This document shows positions 34,431-47,800 of a DNA stretch of 64,000 bases, one piece after another (the stretch's first letter is position 1; every line of letters starts with the position of its first letter). This DNA is from Apiospora phragmitis (taxonomy: Eukaryota; Ascomycota; Sordariomycetes; Amphisphaeriales; Apiosporaceae). The translations under genes were made by a program, and so were the position numbers. The notes beneath the pieces were generated by a model. It had not been told where the DNA came from. It made no database searches and was given only the letters and a program-made list of their open reading frames with translations. The stretch covers positions 4,650,001 through 4,714,000 of the forward strand of contig JAQQWL010000002.1 in assembly GCA_038363925.1 (NCBI GenBank), given 5' to 3'.

Positions 34431-36518
34431 TCATTTAACCTTCTCGTCCCCGAGGATAGTGGTATTGTTTCCACCGACCCCATGACCGACCCCCGCTCCC
34501 TCACTGCTCTCGAGCGTATCCTGCTGAACCTTCTCCTCGTCGCTGTGGTGCGGCTGCAGACCGACCTCGGTGGTGCTGAAGGCGTCGGCGGGGTCGCGGT
34601 AGGCCGGCACGAAGTTGACGGCGACGGCGTACGTCTCGGCGGCGACGAAGAACATCATGGGCACGACCATGGCCAGCGGCGTGCCGTGGCGGTCGGCGGC
34701 GACGCCCAGCAGGGGCGGGACGACGGCGCCGCCCATGACGCCGCCCACGAGGAAGCCGGAGCCGCGCTTGGTGTGGCGGCCGAGGCCGCGCATGCCTAGT
34801 GCTACCTGCATTGAGGGAGTTTTTCGATGTCAGCGAACAGTCCGTGAAGTTACACGCACTTATATAGAGACGGCACATAAGGATATCAGTCTCTACTTAC
34901 AATGGTGGGGAAGCAAATCGACTCGAAGAACAAGGTGATGTACAGCATCGACATGCCGATGTTGCCGCGCTGCGTGATGGACGGCGCGACGAAGATGATG
35001 CACATGGTCAGGTAGGTGAGGAAGACCCAGCGCGGCCGGACGCACTTCATCAGGCCGACGCCGGCGAATCGGCCGATGGCGAAGGCGGCCTGGGCGCCGG
35101 CGAGGTACTTGGCGGCCAGCGCCGAGCCCTGTTCCTTGTTCACCATGGCGGCCGGGACGGTCTCGGTGACGTAGTTGATGAAGTAACTGTGTGAAGGTGG
35201 CAAGTCAGTCAGTCAGTAAGGAAGAACATGAAAGGTGGGCAAGTAGGTAGCCCGTCGGCCTGTCAGTTCTCATACGGGAGAGATTGAGTAGGTTTAGGTT
35301 CTCACTCACCTGGCAATAGCCACTTGAGCACCGGTATAGCAGAACTGGGCAAATGCGGCATGGAATAGGCGGTACTGCTTCCAGAGAGGCAGGTGGTCGG
35401 CGTTCGCATGGGTCTCGCTAGCCTGGAAGCTATACAAGGGCAAACGTTTTAGCATCATTGAGCGACTCAGGGCCGCATTGGATGTGACAACTTACGCCAT
35501 GTCGGCATCCGTGATCTCAGGGATCACGGACAGGAAAAAGACGATCGCGAGGAGGAAGACGAAGACGGCAATGGCGATGTAGATCCATTGCACGTTGGCC
35601 AGAGCGGTCTGGTCGTCAAATGTAAACAGTACATAGCTCCCAAGCACGGGGGCAATCACTGTCCCGATGCCATTGAAGGCCTGCGAGAAGTTGATGCGGA
35701 GCTCGGCATATCGAGGGGGGCCGCAGACTATGTGCGTTCGTAGGCAGCATGGGTCAGTCTCGTGCTTCCCTACAGTATAGCAAGTTCCCGCTCTGGCTTA
35801 CCAGTGATATAAGGATTGGCAGCAGTTTCGAGCGAACCCAGTCCGTTACCAATAATAAAGATGGCTGCGCAAAAACCGCCAAAGGACTTCGCCTTGATAC
35901 AGGGGAAAGCAATCAAAGCTCCAATGCCTGAATAGAAGGAGGAAGAGAGTCAGCGCAAAGTCGATGAAGTGAATACTACCAGATTTGGTGTCGCGAACCG
36001 TAGAGACATAAGCCCCAGATGAAAGTGGCTCGATAGCCATAATGGCGAAGGATCCAGGCGGCATGGCCGAGGGATGCGATCGGGTAAGCACTGCAAGGTG
36101 GAAGGTAAGTGTCAGTTGGTGCATTGAAGAGTTCTTAGGGGTCCTTCATGCGAGGTTCTTCTGCGTCCTCGAGACATACCCGAAATATGCGGCCTGAAGC
36201 CCCGACGACCTAGACTTGGTGATGTTAAGAGTGTTTTGGAAATGCCTGCGATTTGCCTGTATTAGTGATATGACGATGCCGTTGGGGCGGGGTTTGGACA
36301 GCCACTACGGGAATGGCGAAGGGGGGTCCTTGGACAATGGGGCGCACTTACTTGTTCAAGGTATCCAGGAGACCGTAACTGAATCCCCAGAGGAAAAAGA
36401 GAATGGTGACCAGGATGATGGGATACAGCGACTCTCTGATGGTCAGCTCGGCAGCTTTTGTCCTCTCATGGTCCCTGGCGCGAAGAGAGCGGCGCTTGAC
36501 GAACTCCTTCCATCCCAT
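34431..36518 (-). CDS. FucP-like MFS transporter (FHS family), eight exons, intact
   Basis: Exons 36518-36352, 36245-36180, 36090-35999, 35927-35802, 35727-35496, 35429-35310, 35186-34901 and 34805-34431 join with correct phases throughout to 487 aa. TM1 carries FFLWGFSYGLLDTLNKHFQ, the signature start of L-fucose permease-like transporters. Later landmarks are GNGLGSLETAANPYIT (the NPY loop of TM4), LRINFSQAFNGIGTVIAP in TM5, AGAQAAFAIGRFAGVGLM and the TM12-side GFLVGGVMGGAVVPPLLG. Twelve membrane segments are expected. The C-terminal 60 residues are hydrophilic and cytosolic. The family moves fucose, glucose or related sugars with protons; the substrate here is unknown. Seven introns in one gene contrast with the intron-poor neighbours. 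Confidence 0.9.
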
Positions 36519-38277
36519 TTTGGCTTGTTATTGTGAGATTTGGATTCGTGGATGGCTGCTCGAGCGGATGGTCCCTTTCGTGGCTCTCGCGACGGGGACT
36601 TCGTGCAGACACTTCGACTCGACGACGACGACAACAACCAGCCACGGACTACTTGGCAAAAGTGACGTGTTTTGCCGAAGCAAGCGCATACGATGATTCG
36701 ATTAGGTTCAGGGCCTTATTCGCACTTCGGATGACAGGAGGGAGTCCGGTGGTGAGTTGAGACGAAATTAAGACACACATCAACAAAGTACCACCGTGTT
36801 GGGCAGTCGCTTATTATCAAGTATTTCTCCGATCTCCGAAATGAGACCTGCTTCTTCCTCCTCCTTCTTCTTCTTCTTCTTCTTCTTCTTCTTCTTCTTC
36901 TTCATCCCCCACCCCCCGAATACGCACCTATGCTCCTCCTCCCAGAATCCTTGTGGTACCATACATAATATCCAAGTCATGCGGGGGCTCGTCTTGTACG
37001 GACCAGGGGCCCCTTGCGATTATGATGAAAAGAGGTAAGCGGGTCCCGTCTCTCCAGGTGCGGGTATGGGGTTGGGGAGAATGCGGGGGAGGACGCCTTC
37101 AGGAGCCCACCACTCCGCACTCTACGGCCACTAAAAGCTAGAGTAAGGAGGCTACCCCGATGGCACCGCAATTCCGCCGAGGAATGCTTCTGGATGCAAC
37201 GGGAGGACGCTGCTCAGCTCTATCACGCGAGTCATATGCCATGAACCGCTGATCCCGACTCGCTGAGAGAGCCTAGGGGTATGCATGCCTTATTGGCCAG
37301 CTTGTACTTGCCGAAGGGAGCGGATGTGATGCTGGTCTCGTATGAATACTACACCGAATGCCGGACTTGGACGCACTTGATCCCATCATAGCCTAGCCAC
37401 AGCATGGGGAAATGGCGCGCTAGAACAAGCTAAGTATTGTTCTTCTCGACGGACTGTTGTGCCTTGTCTTGGTTCGCTTGGCACGATGAACGACCAAGAG
37501 CTTTTGTGGCACTGTGGCAATTGGCCCGGCAGATGGACATGACTTTAAGGGTTTGGCATCTGGAACCCAAGCTTTGCGAAACCCGGGTTCAATGAGATGA
37601 CAGCCACAGATCAGATTGACTATCGGACTGCTCGACTCAGTTACCAATTCAAGTTGCTATTGTTGAATGATGGTAGCGAGCGCTGTCAAAGGGCTTGTCC
37701 CAATACAGTGGATGCCAGCTAAAATCTTGGCAGCGAACACGAACACGCAAAACGCACACATGCATACACAAACACACACACAACCTCAACGTGCTGAAAC
37801 ATGTATGCAAGAACAGGAAGGTGGTACATAAATATCCCCTCATCACTCAGTCGAGTTGCCCTTGGCCGCTCACCTCGGAAAAGCGCAGGTATTACACCCG
37901 GATGGGGGTACTCGCGGCGCTCTCCCTCTCTTCTTGGAGCTGAGAGTGCGCTATTGCAGACATCGTCCACCCCGCGAGATGAAAAGACTCAAAAACTACG
38001 ATGAATACGCTAAACATGCGTATGTCGAAGAGCACCCATCCACAATCCAATTGAATGACTCATGTCGATCTGGATGGGCGTATGTATTGCTTCATTTCGC
38101 TTTAGAGGTCGCGCATTCTGCACAACATGACAAAAGGTTGCGGGTATAAGCCGCTAGGTTCATAGGACTACATGTATATGTATGGCACACGTATGCTATA
38201 AACCCAATTCCATACGCTTATCTCCCATATGTACAGCGACACCTCGCATGTTCTCCTGATTCTTTCGAAATTCTTTC
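36519..38277. other. Intergenic with a microsatellite
   Basis: 1.76 kb upstream of the MFS gene (-) and downstream of the sulfatase (-). It contains the TTC microsatellite at 36865-36903 and a CA-rich patch near 37740-37790. No supported gene. Confidence 0.4.
36865..36903. repeat. (TTC)13 microsatellite
   Basis: Thirteen uninterrupted TTC units follow imperfect CTT/TCC repeats. The tract lies about 350 bp upstream of the MFS start codon. Confidence 0.95.
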
Positions 38278-40561
38278 TCAAGTCCAGTCCTCCCACCGAG
38301 CCGCCATCCCACCCGCCGCGTCCCCGAAGACGGAAGGCTGCATCGCGCCCTCGAACTCGGCCAGGTACCCAAGCTTGCACGCCGAGAAGCTGACGCGGGG
38401 CTGTTGCTGCGTATAGAAGTCGTCGAACTCCGGGCCCATGGCGTCGCGCAGGCTGTGCACGTTGCCTTCGGGGTGCAGCGCCTCCCACGGCTGGCGGCAC
38501 ACGGCGCCCTTGCAGGCCTTCAGCGTCAGGAGCAGCGCGTCGACGCGCGCGATCAGCTTGTCCTTTGCCCAGCCGTAGAGGAGGGCATCAGTCCGATTGC
38601 TGCTACTGCTACTGCTGCTGTTGGCGGCGTAGATGTTGTTCATCTGCCAGGGATCGGCCTGTTGTGTTCAAGGGTTAGTTAGGCCTACGAGTATCCAAGG
38701 TGGGCTTCATATGGGCTTGGCTGATGGAAAGAAAGAGTTAAGGATACTCAGAGGCACGCACCTTCAAGTCGTAGAGCTCGTGTTCGTTGGTACACCACAC
38801 TGTGTACGACAGGTCATAGCCGTCGCCAAGGAGCCGCAGAGCCTTGTAAGTATCGTTCAAACCACTAACTACATAGTAGTCAATCTCCTGGTCAGCAAGT
38901 CTCTTTCAATCGACGGTTGTCGTGTCAAATAACATGATAAAAGGGTGTATGAAGAGAAGGAAGGGCCAAGATGAAATCAAGCAGACGCACTACCACTGAT
39001 CCCACTCCCACTTCCGGGATAGTCGCCCTCCAGGAGACCATCGCCCCAGAACTCGACGTTCACGTGCTCGCTCTTGCGGGTCACCGCGGACCCCTCGCTC
39101 TGCCGCTGGGCCGCCTCGGTCACGGGCATGGGCACGCCGTCGAACCCCTCCTGCAGCGGGATGCCCGCGAGCTCGAACAGAGTCGGCACGATGTCGGTGT
39201 GGGAGGTCGGCCGCTCCCACCTTTGGCCCGCGGCGATGCCCGGGCCCCGGATCACGAACGGCACGTTGATGTCCTCCTCGATGGCGCACGCCTTGCCCGG
39301 CGCGAGCCGGTGCTGCCCGACGTGGAAGCCGTTGTCCGACGTGTAGAGGAGGTACGTGTTGGCCAGCACGGCGGGGGCGCGGCATCCAGCCGGCGCACGA
39401 TGCCGTCTACCAGGTCGTCCACGGCCTGCAGCGACTGGATGCGCCGCCGGTAGAAGTCGTCGTGGTAGTCTACCGCGGTCTGGTCCTGGCGCTCCAGCGT
39501 TTTGATCCAGCCCCCGCCGCTGGGCTTTTCGTGCGCTTGCTGTTTGCAGTTTCCTTGACTCTGAGCTCGCCCCGAGTTCATCACAGGTGGTAAGAGTCAG
39601 AGACCGGAAATAACGAATATCGATACAGTTCGAAATTAACTCACCACTTCTGGGTTAAAGTTAGGAGTCCGTGGAACTTTGAGCCCGGGAAAAAGTTCCT
39701 TGTGGCGATCCGCCGGCACAGGTGTGCTAAACCTCCCCTGCCAGGTCTCGGAATGGGGTCCGATGGGGGCGACGCCGATGAAGAAGGGCTTCTGTGGAGC
39801 ATCACCATCGGCCAGCGCTTCGTCCAGGAATGCAAGTGTCTTGTTTGCCACCAGGTCGGTCGAGTATTGACCTGTGAGCGTCCGTGGGGTCTCCTTGTTG
39901 TTTTGCATGGTAACATTGTAATACACGTAGGTGTTGGGGTCCAAGAAAACTAATATATTCTTTTAGCAACCACCACCTTGTCCCTGTTTACTCAATATCC
40001 ATTGCAGTATAACTTACAGTCAGTCCCAGTCCAGCCTTTGGGAAAGGGGTTGTTGTACGTCGAGGTCGAAAAGCCGTTCATCAGCTTGCCCGTGTAGTAG
40101 GTATTATACCCAGCCTCTTGGAGCCAGACGGGCAGGTATTTGTCGTTCCATCCCTCTGAGGCGAACTTTGGGTAGCCACCTATGCCACAGGGCTTCAGCC
40201 AAGGGGAACGTGTCGATGGTGTTTTGGAGGGGCGCATCTTACCGTACGGCAATGAAACATCGGTCACATTGGTGTTGTGCGCCGCTCTGCCGGTAAGTAG
40301 TGACACCCTGGAAGGACAGCAGAGCGAAATGGTGCAATAGTGCTTCGAGAAGGTAGTGCCTTGATCGACGAAGTGCTTCTGCACCGCGGACTGGTACTCG
40401 AGCGAGCCGAGGCGAAGATCCTGGTCATCCGTGATGATGAAGATGAAGTTCGGCTTGTCCTTTGACTTCGTCAGATCATTCGCAGGTCCACTAGTCGCTT
40501 GGCTCTGGGCGTAAGCCAGGCCCAGGAGCCCGAGCAGTATCGGAGCAACAACAGCCTCCAT
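38278..40561 (-). CDS. Secreted sulfatase (arylsulfatase type), about six exons
   Basis: Exons 40561-40243, 40179-40018, 39949-39645 and from 39539 to about 38994, then 38887-38762 and 38658-38278, give about 610 aa. The start has a signal peptide (APILLGLLGLAYAQS). The sulfatase fold opens with PNFIFIITDDQD (metal-binding Asp pair). The formylglycine site is intact: CCPSRVSLLTGR (C-x-P-S-R, first Cys of the motif modified). YTSDNGFHVGQHRLAPGK carries further metal ligands. One C appears missing in the GGGGG run at 39373-39377, shifting the frame between RRLDAA and LANTYLLYTSDN. The junction between exons 4 and 5 (38994/38887) does not close in phase, so another single-base error may lie there. 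The enzyme hydrolyses sulfate esters outside the cell. Its promoter is within 310 bp of the transposon block. Confidence 0.8.
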
Positions 40562-40871
40562 GATGAGATACTGCGTGTATGGCCGGTAAGCAAACAGAGT
40601 ATATCGAGCCTTGCTTGCGAGTCCGGTGCCGTAGGCGAAACCTTGTTTTCTTTTATACTCTATCGGCGCCCACTCCGCAACCAACCGATGTTGTGCGATA
40701 TCGTACTCCGATGGCGTGCTCCGATAGCGTGCTCCGGCTTACTTACCCCCCCTGTCGTGAGGTGGAAGTTGCTAATCTTGCCAATGTACTATCTCCACTA
40801 AACTGGGTCGTTGACGTTACGATAAGTGAGTAGTATTATCGTGGGAGGTTTCGGTTCTAGATTACGATATA
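40562..40871. other. Sulfatase promoter and composition border
   Basis: About 300 bp upstream of the sulfatase. Normal base composition gives way to AT-rich, TA-dense DNA around 40840-40870, where the first transposon begins. Confidence 0.6.
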
Positions 40872-42319
40872 ACGTACCCTTATAAGCGAATTAAACACAT
40901 AAATGAATTAAACACTTCTTAAGACCTAGTATAACTAAGTATAAATTAATTCTACTATAACGTATTTAATATCTTAGAATTAATCGGAATCTTTATCTTT
41001 AAATACTTTTATATTATTTTAATAGGTACGAATATTATGCCCGGGCTCTCCGTAGATTCTATAACGTTATAAGCGCGTTTTAAACGTCCTCGTACGATTA
41101 CTCCTTTAACGCGATTCGTTTTATAATTATTTATTAACATCTTTTTAAAACTATAAGTCTTTTCTAGTTTATATACGAAATAATCCTTTATTTTATAGCC
41201 GTTTTTTTCGTATAACGGCGCCGGCTAAGTATTTTACTTACCTCTCGTAATGCGATTACTTTACCTTTTAATAAAGCGAGCCGGTATATAACTTACGTTA
41301 TATATTTCGTAATTTAATTAAGTTTAATTAAAATTAATATCGAAGAACTATTTTAATATTACGCGATTCGATTTTTAATATATTCGGTTTAAAATTAAGC
41401 TTTAATTAAATTATTTAAAGTTTTTAATTCTTAAGTTATAAATAAGCCGAAAGAGGTTACTAAAAGCGTCGATATACGTAGTTTTATATTTAATTATAAA
41501 ATAATATATTTCGAGTTATACGATATAAGTCTTATTTTTAAAAAGCTTTTTTAAATATTTAAAACGATAAAAATCGACTAAAACGTTTTTAAAAACGTTA
41601 ATAAAAAGTCCTCTTTTAAGATATAAGTGAGATACGCTCGTATAAAACCCTTGATTTCTTTTTTATACGACCTTTTTAAGGTATAAAAATAGCCGATATT
41701 AAAAGGTTAGAATTTATATAATAAATAAAAAAATATATAAAGTATAATAATCGAGTTCTTTTTATAATAAAGTTTAAAAATTATTAAATAATAGCTCTTA
41801 TAACCGTTAAGGATTAATAAGCGATAAATATTTTTCGTATAAGACTTCGTATATTTATTAAAGTATCGAATTTAGTTCTCGCTTTTTTTATTCGTAATTT
41901 AACCGTTTTTAATAATTACGATTATTTAATTCTTCGATAATAGGCTATTTTCGTATTAAAAAAAGAGGTACGTTTTTCCGGTAAATATAATATATAAAAG
42001 GATAGCGTAATCGTATAATTTAACGTTTTAAATAATTATAACTTATTCCCGGTTCTTTTATTAAATTATTTTAAGCTTTTCGTATCGATCGGAGGTTATA
42101 ACGATTATTTCGAACGAGATTTAGTTTATAAGAAAGCCGGTCTCGTTAAAGTTATAAATATCCTCTTTTTAAATCTCATATTTATTAATTATATTTCGTA
42201 CGAGGGTAAACTATACGCGATACGCGCCGAGATCTTTATAAAGAACTTTTTAATAATCGATTTTTCGATTAAAACGCGTTTAGAGGTTTAATTATTATCG
42301 TACGAAGTTTAAAGCTTAA
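40872..42319 (-). mobile_element. Fot1/pogo-like DNA transposon copy A, 3' portion (split by Gypsy)
   Basis: The left terminal inverted repeat starts ACGTACCCTTATAAGCGAAT after a TA. The body aligns, in reverse orientation, with the complete copies at 48.8, 51.0 and 58.1 kb: the GCCGGCTAA block, the reversed DDE region and the GATCGGAGGTTATAACGATT block all occur in order. The copy stops at 42319, where the 3' LTR of the Gypsy element begins. The missing 396 bp reappear at 56281-56676. The two parts total 1844 bp, equal to the other copies. Heavy RIP-like decay leaves no ORF. Confidence 0.8.
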
Positions 42320-43033
42320 TATAATAAACGTTATCCGGGTTTTAAAAGAATCTTAATAAGATGTATTAAGGTTTATATTAATAATACGAAAGAGTATTTA
42401 CACGTGCGATAAAGGTCCGCCTTTATTAATATAATATTTAATAGCCGTAGGAACGAAAGTAATTAAGGTGCGTAAATTTAAAAGGATTTATAATAATTAC
42501 GTTAAAATTGTTTATTTTATTAATAAATTAAAATTAATACTTAAATTAATTATTAAAGTAAAGAGCGTTTATATAAAATATATAAAAAATGTTTATTATT
42601 ATATATCTCGTTTCTCCTTTATTAATCTACGCCGGATTACGTTATATACCGTAATGCGTCGTCTCGGATTATTAAGAGCGTTATAATTTTATAGCTCCGG
42701 GATTATTAAAAGCGTCGTAATCTTATAGCTTTTTATTTTATCGACACGTGACTCCGTTTTATCTATATAATTTATACTAGTTATTTTTACCTGTTTATTT
42801 TTATTTATTTATCCTATACTATTTTTCGAGTGCTGCGCTAAGTTAATTATATACGTTTATTATCGTAGTGTCGGTTATTATAGTTAATATAATAGATTTT
42901 TATTATTATAAGTAGGGTTATAAGCGTTAATTAACGGAATTAATAACTATTTATTAGTTCGTAAGTATTTCGAGTTATTTTAATTCTATTTTAAAAGTAG
43001 GTATTAGCCGTATTATTAAATTAAGTTATAATA
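42320..43033 (-). repeat. 3' LTR of the Gypsy element (714 bp)
   Basis: It aligns along its length with the LTR copies at 54.9 and 55.5 kb. Its ends are TATAATAAAC and GTTATAATA, the RIP products of the TGTAAC...GTAACA ends kept in the less-mutated solo LTR. It contains a tandem of about 34-nt units near 42650-42720. Confidence 0.85.
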
Positions 43034-43050
43034 TTATCCTTCCTCTTTTT
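43034..43050 (-). other. Polypurine tract of the Gypsy element
   Basis: Read on the - strand, AAAAAGAGGAAGGATAA lies directly before the 3' LTR. This is the expected position and composition of a plus-strand primer, and it fixes the element's orientation. Confidence 0.7.
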
Positions 43051-43054
43051 ATTA

Positions 43055-44880
43055 ACGTACCTTATAAGCTAGCTACGTATATAAACGAGCTACGCACTTT
43101 TTATTATTAAGCTTTATAAGTTATAAATTAACTCGATTATAACGCTTAGAATTAATTAAATATATTAATAATTATTATTTTTAAAGGTTTTTATACTATT
43201 TTAATAAGTACGCGTATTATACCCGGGCTTTCCGTAAATTCTATAGCGTTATAAGCGTGTCTTAAACGTCTTTATATAACTACTTCTCCGACGCGCTTCG
43301 TTTTATAACTATTTATTAATATTTTTTTAAAACTATAAGTCTTTTTTAGTTTATATACGAAGTAATTTTTTGTTTTATAGCCGTTTTTTTTCTCGTACGG
43401 TGGCACCGGCTAAATATTTTATTTACTTTTTAAAGTATCGCGTTTTTATTTTTTAAAAAAATAACTCGGTATATAATTTACGTTATAACCTTTACGATTT
43501 AATTAGAACTAATTAAAATAAATATCGGAAATTTATTTTAATATTATATGATACGGTTTTAAACGTATTCGGTTTAAAATTAAGCCTTAATCGAGTTATT
43601 TAAAATTTTTAATTTTTAAAGGATAAATAAGCCGGAAGACGTTCCCGGAGGTATTAAAATACGTAGTTTTTTATTTAATTATAAAATAATATATTCCGGA
43701 TTATACGAGACGAGTCCTATTTTTCGAAAGCCTCTTTATATATTTAAAATAATAAAAGTCGCTTGGAACACTTTTAAAAACATTAGTAAGAAGTCTTCCT
43801 TAAAAATATAAGTAATATACGCCCGTATAAAACCTTTAATTTCTTTCTCGTACACTTTTTTTAATATACGAAAATAGCCGATATTAAAAGGTTAAAATTT
43901 ATATAACGAATAAAAAAATATATAAAGTATAATAATCGAGTTCTTTTTATAATAAAGCTTAAAAGTTATTAAATAATAATTTTTATAGCCGTTTAAGATT
44001 AAAAAGTAATAATAACCTTTTATATAAAACTTAATATATATTAATTAAAATATTGAATTTAGTTTTTATTTTTTTTATTTATAATTTAATTATTTTTAAT
44101 AATTATAATTACTTAGTTTTTTAATAATAAGCTATTTTTATATTAAAAAGAGAGGTACGTTTTCCTAGTAAAAATAATATACGAAGGGATAGCGTAACCG
44201 TTTAATCCGACGCTTTAAATAATTATAACTTATTCCCGGTTCTTTTATTATATTACCCTAGGCTTTCCGCGTTGATCGGAGGTGGTTATAATTATTTCGG
44301 ACGAGATTTAGCTTATAAGAAACCCGGTCTCGTTAAAATTATATTCCGTACGAGAATAAATTATACGCGATACGCGTTAAGATCTTTATAAAGGACTCTT
44401 TAATAATCGATTCTTCGGTTAAAACGCGTCCGGAGGTCTAGTTATCGTTATATGAAATTAAAGGCCTAATTAACGCCGACGCGTCTCGCGTCGCGTAAAT
44501 TAAATAATTAATTCGCTATATCTTTTATATTACTTAATTAAAAAAAAACGATCGCGTATTTAGATTAATAATATATTAAAAAATTAATTTCTTTTTAAAA
44601 TTAAAAAGCTTTCGAGAGTTTATAGAAATTTCGGATCGTAATCGAATTCCGTGTCGTCGGCTACGTAACGTTAATTTTAAGATATAATATATCGTTATAG
44701 CTTTTCGTATACTTAATTTCGAATTATTTTAAAACGTTTAAAGCGTTAAATTAAACCTTTTTTCTTTATTTTTTAATTCTATACTTATTAAAAGAGAAAA
44801 ATTAATATAAAATTAATTATAAAAAAATTAATTAAAAATACGTAGCTCGCTTATATACGCAGCTCGCTTATAAGGTACGT
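43055..44880 (-). mobile_element. Fot1/pogo-like DNA transposon copy B, full length
   Basis: 1826 bp with terminal inverted repeats ACGTACCTTATAAGC / GCTTATAAGGTACGT and TA duplications at 43053-43054 and 44881-44882. The body matches copies A and C-F in reverse orientation. Within each terminal repeat TATAAGCGAGCT-type words occur twice in direct orientation. It sits inside the Gypsy element, a few bases from the polypurine tract. No ORF survives. Confidence 0.85.
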
Positions 44881-44882
44881 TA

Positions 44883-47800
44883 TTTTATTTTTAAAGCGGT
44901 TAATTAATATAAATATTCGTTATATACTATTATATTAAGATTTTATAAATTCCCTCTTTTCTTTTTTTATTATAATATATATTTATTATAGTTTTAAATC
45001 GTATTAATAAATTTTTTATTAAAGTTTATAAACGTTTTTTTTTATAATTATATTTTTTTTAACGATCGTTCAGCTAATATATTTTACTCCTATTATTTTA
45101 AAAATAAAAAATTAAATTATTATATTTCCGATCGTTTTTCTCGTTACGAGGAGTACGTAAATCGTAGTCGTTTATATAACGGTTTTTTAATTACTTCGTC
45201 CTTAAAGAAGGTTTTAAAGTAATAGTAAAAGTTGGACGCGGATAAAGAGGACGCGAGCGAGAAGCTCTTATCGCTTTATTCTAAGCTAGCTAAGCTTTAG
45301 TCTCAGCTCGCCGAGGCGGCAGGTCGGTTATCGCGGATTCGAAAGATCCGTCGAAAGGTAAAGGAAAGGGGCGCCGACTTATTTAATCGTAGTATAAAAG
45401 AGTTAAATAAAAAAGACGACATCTTGCCTACGTTAAATAATTACGAGGGTTATTTAGTTAATAAGTAACCTTTAAAACCTAGGCGTTCTTATTAATATAA
45501 ACTAGTCTTCTTTAAGCTTAGTTAATTTCGAGGGCCTAAGTCCCTTAATACCTCCTATCGTCGCTCGAACTCCCGAAGTTTTTTCGTAATATTCGTTAAG
45601 TATTTTTTAAGTTTTTAAATATTATTCTTTAATAAGTAACCTTTTTATTAAATAAGGTATTAAAAGCTTTTTTAGTTTTTTTTATCGATAATTCTTTCGA
45701 TTTCGTATTAGTATTAATTTATTACGACTTTTAACTATATATCGATTAAGGTATTTTTAACTGCTAGTTCGAATAATAAGATATAAAATATTAGGTGTAT
45801 CCGTATTATTTTAAATAATAATAATTACTAATTAGTTTTTAAAATAATTTCCTCGATTTTAAATAGTTCGATTTTTTTAAAGTTTAATTTATTACTTAGT
45901 CGCTTAGTTTTAACATTTCGTTATAAAAGGTATATTTTTTTTATTTTTTTTAGAGTTAATTTTTTTTAATCTAAATTAATCGGCGTATTTTTTATTCGTT
46001 ATTAAAAAAAATAAAGTTTTATTATAACGTAATTTAAAGTTTTTTTAATCTCTCGATTTATACAGTCGCGATTAGTATTAGCTTTTTTTTATAAGTTTTT
46101 TAATAATCTTTAAGTTATACCCGTATTTTATTCGAAATAATAATATACGTATAGTTTCGTTATTCGCGCTATTATAAATAAATTAAGTTATAAATAATAA
46201 TTATATTTAATTATTTTATTTATAATTAATATAATAACGTAGGTATTATTTTAAGATTTAATATATTCGTTCGATTTATTTATTTATTTAAAAGTAATAG
46301 GCCGTAAATAGTTTAGATTTAATACCGAGTTATATTATAAGTGATTTCTAGAATTTAGCGGTAAATAGTTTATTTTTATCGGAGATAATCGTTTCGGGCA
46401 GCCCGTACTAGCTAACGATTATTCGAAGGAACGTGTAAGCTAGGTTATTAATATCGCTAGATTTTTTATATAATACGAAATAAGTATATTTCGTAAGTTT
46501 ATCTATAATTATTAAAATATTATCGTAATTAATTTTAATTAAAGCTTTTTTTTAATAAGGGTAGCTTAATTATAAAATTAAATGCGATTATTTTTTATAT
46601 TTTATTTAAGGGTAAGATTAGTGTTAATTCTTCGTATAGTCGGTTTTTAACGGCCTTAGCTTTATTATAGAGGTCGTATTTACCGATTAATTTAATCACG
46701 ATTAATTTAAAGTTTTCGTAATTAAATTATTTAATAATTCGTTTTTAAGTTTTAAATACTTTTTAATATTTATATATAAAATGTTCGTAAAATTCCTTAA
46801 TAAATTCTTTACGATACTACTCGAGAATATAGATCTTATTTCGATAAAAGGTGAGGTTATTTCGGTTCTTAAAGTAATTTTTAATATGGGGCTAAAAGTT
46901 TAACTAAGTTATTAGAATTTAGTAATTTAATTATTATTATATTAAATATAATTTATAACGTTTAATTACCGTGATAATATAAGGTTACCGTTTTAGTCGT
47001 AAGTTAAAATAGTCCGCATTTTAAGTAAGATTTCTTTTTAATAATTTAGTTATTAACTTAACGCGTCGGCGCGGCCGTTCCCCTTACTTTTTTAATAAAT
47101 AATAATAAAGTTAAATTTTAAAAAAAATTTAAACTATTATATTTATTATTTATTTAATTTTTTAATAATAATAAATATTATAAGGTTTTTATAATTAATA
47201 TAAACCTTTATTACTTTTATTATTTTATTAAAATAATATCTTTATTTTTTATAAATTTTAATAATAGTCATTAGTTTTTTATTATAGATTTAATAATTAA
47301 GTTTTAATTTATTAAGATTTTTTAAAAAGAATGCGATAAAGTGTAACTTTTAATTATTATCTCGTTAATTTAATTATCTTTTAATTATATAGTTTAATAT
47401 ATTAGTTTTAATTTTAAAAGGTTTAGCGGGGTTTATTATACGAAATATTAATTTATTAAAAATTCGTTCCTAAATATCGTAAAAGGCTTCGGCTTTTTTA
47501 TTTATCTATTAAAATAATTTATCCTTTTTCGTTAAGTTAGTTAGAGGTATCGCTATTTTATTAAACCCGGGGGATAAAAATCCGGTAATAATTAGTTAAT
47601 TTTAAAAAAGATTTAACCTTTATAATGTTTATAGGCGTAAGCTACTTTTTAATTATTAAAATTTTTAATAGTTCTATTTAAATTTCGCTTAAAAATATTA
47701 TATATTTTATAAAGGTAACGGATTATTAATAGATTAGCGTCTTATAGCTTTTAAAGTATTAATTTCACGTGCTCTTAACATTACTCGTTATTTTTAAAGT

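Noticed and set aside
25355..40561. Secondary-metabolite cluster joining the surface proteins, MFS transporter and sulfatase
   Set aside because: There is no backbone synthase (PKS, NRPS, terpene cyclase), and the genes share no pathway I can name.
42468..42686. 72-codon ORF inside the 3' LTR
   Set aside because: Its Ile/Lys/Asn/Tyr-rich composition comes from RIP-driven AT bias. The same DNA is explained by the LTR alignment.
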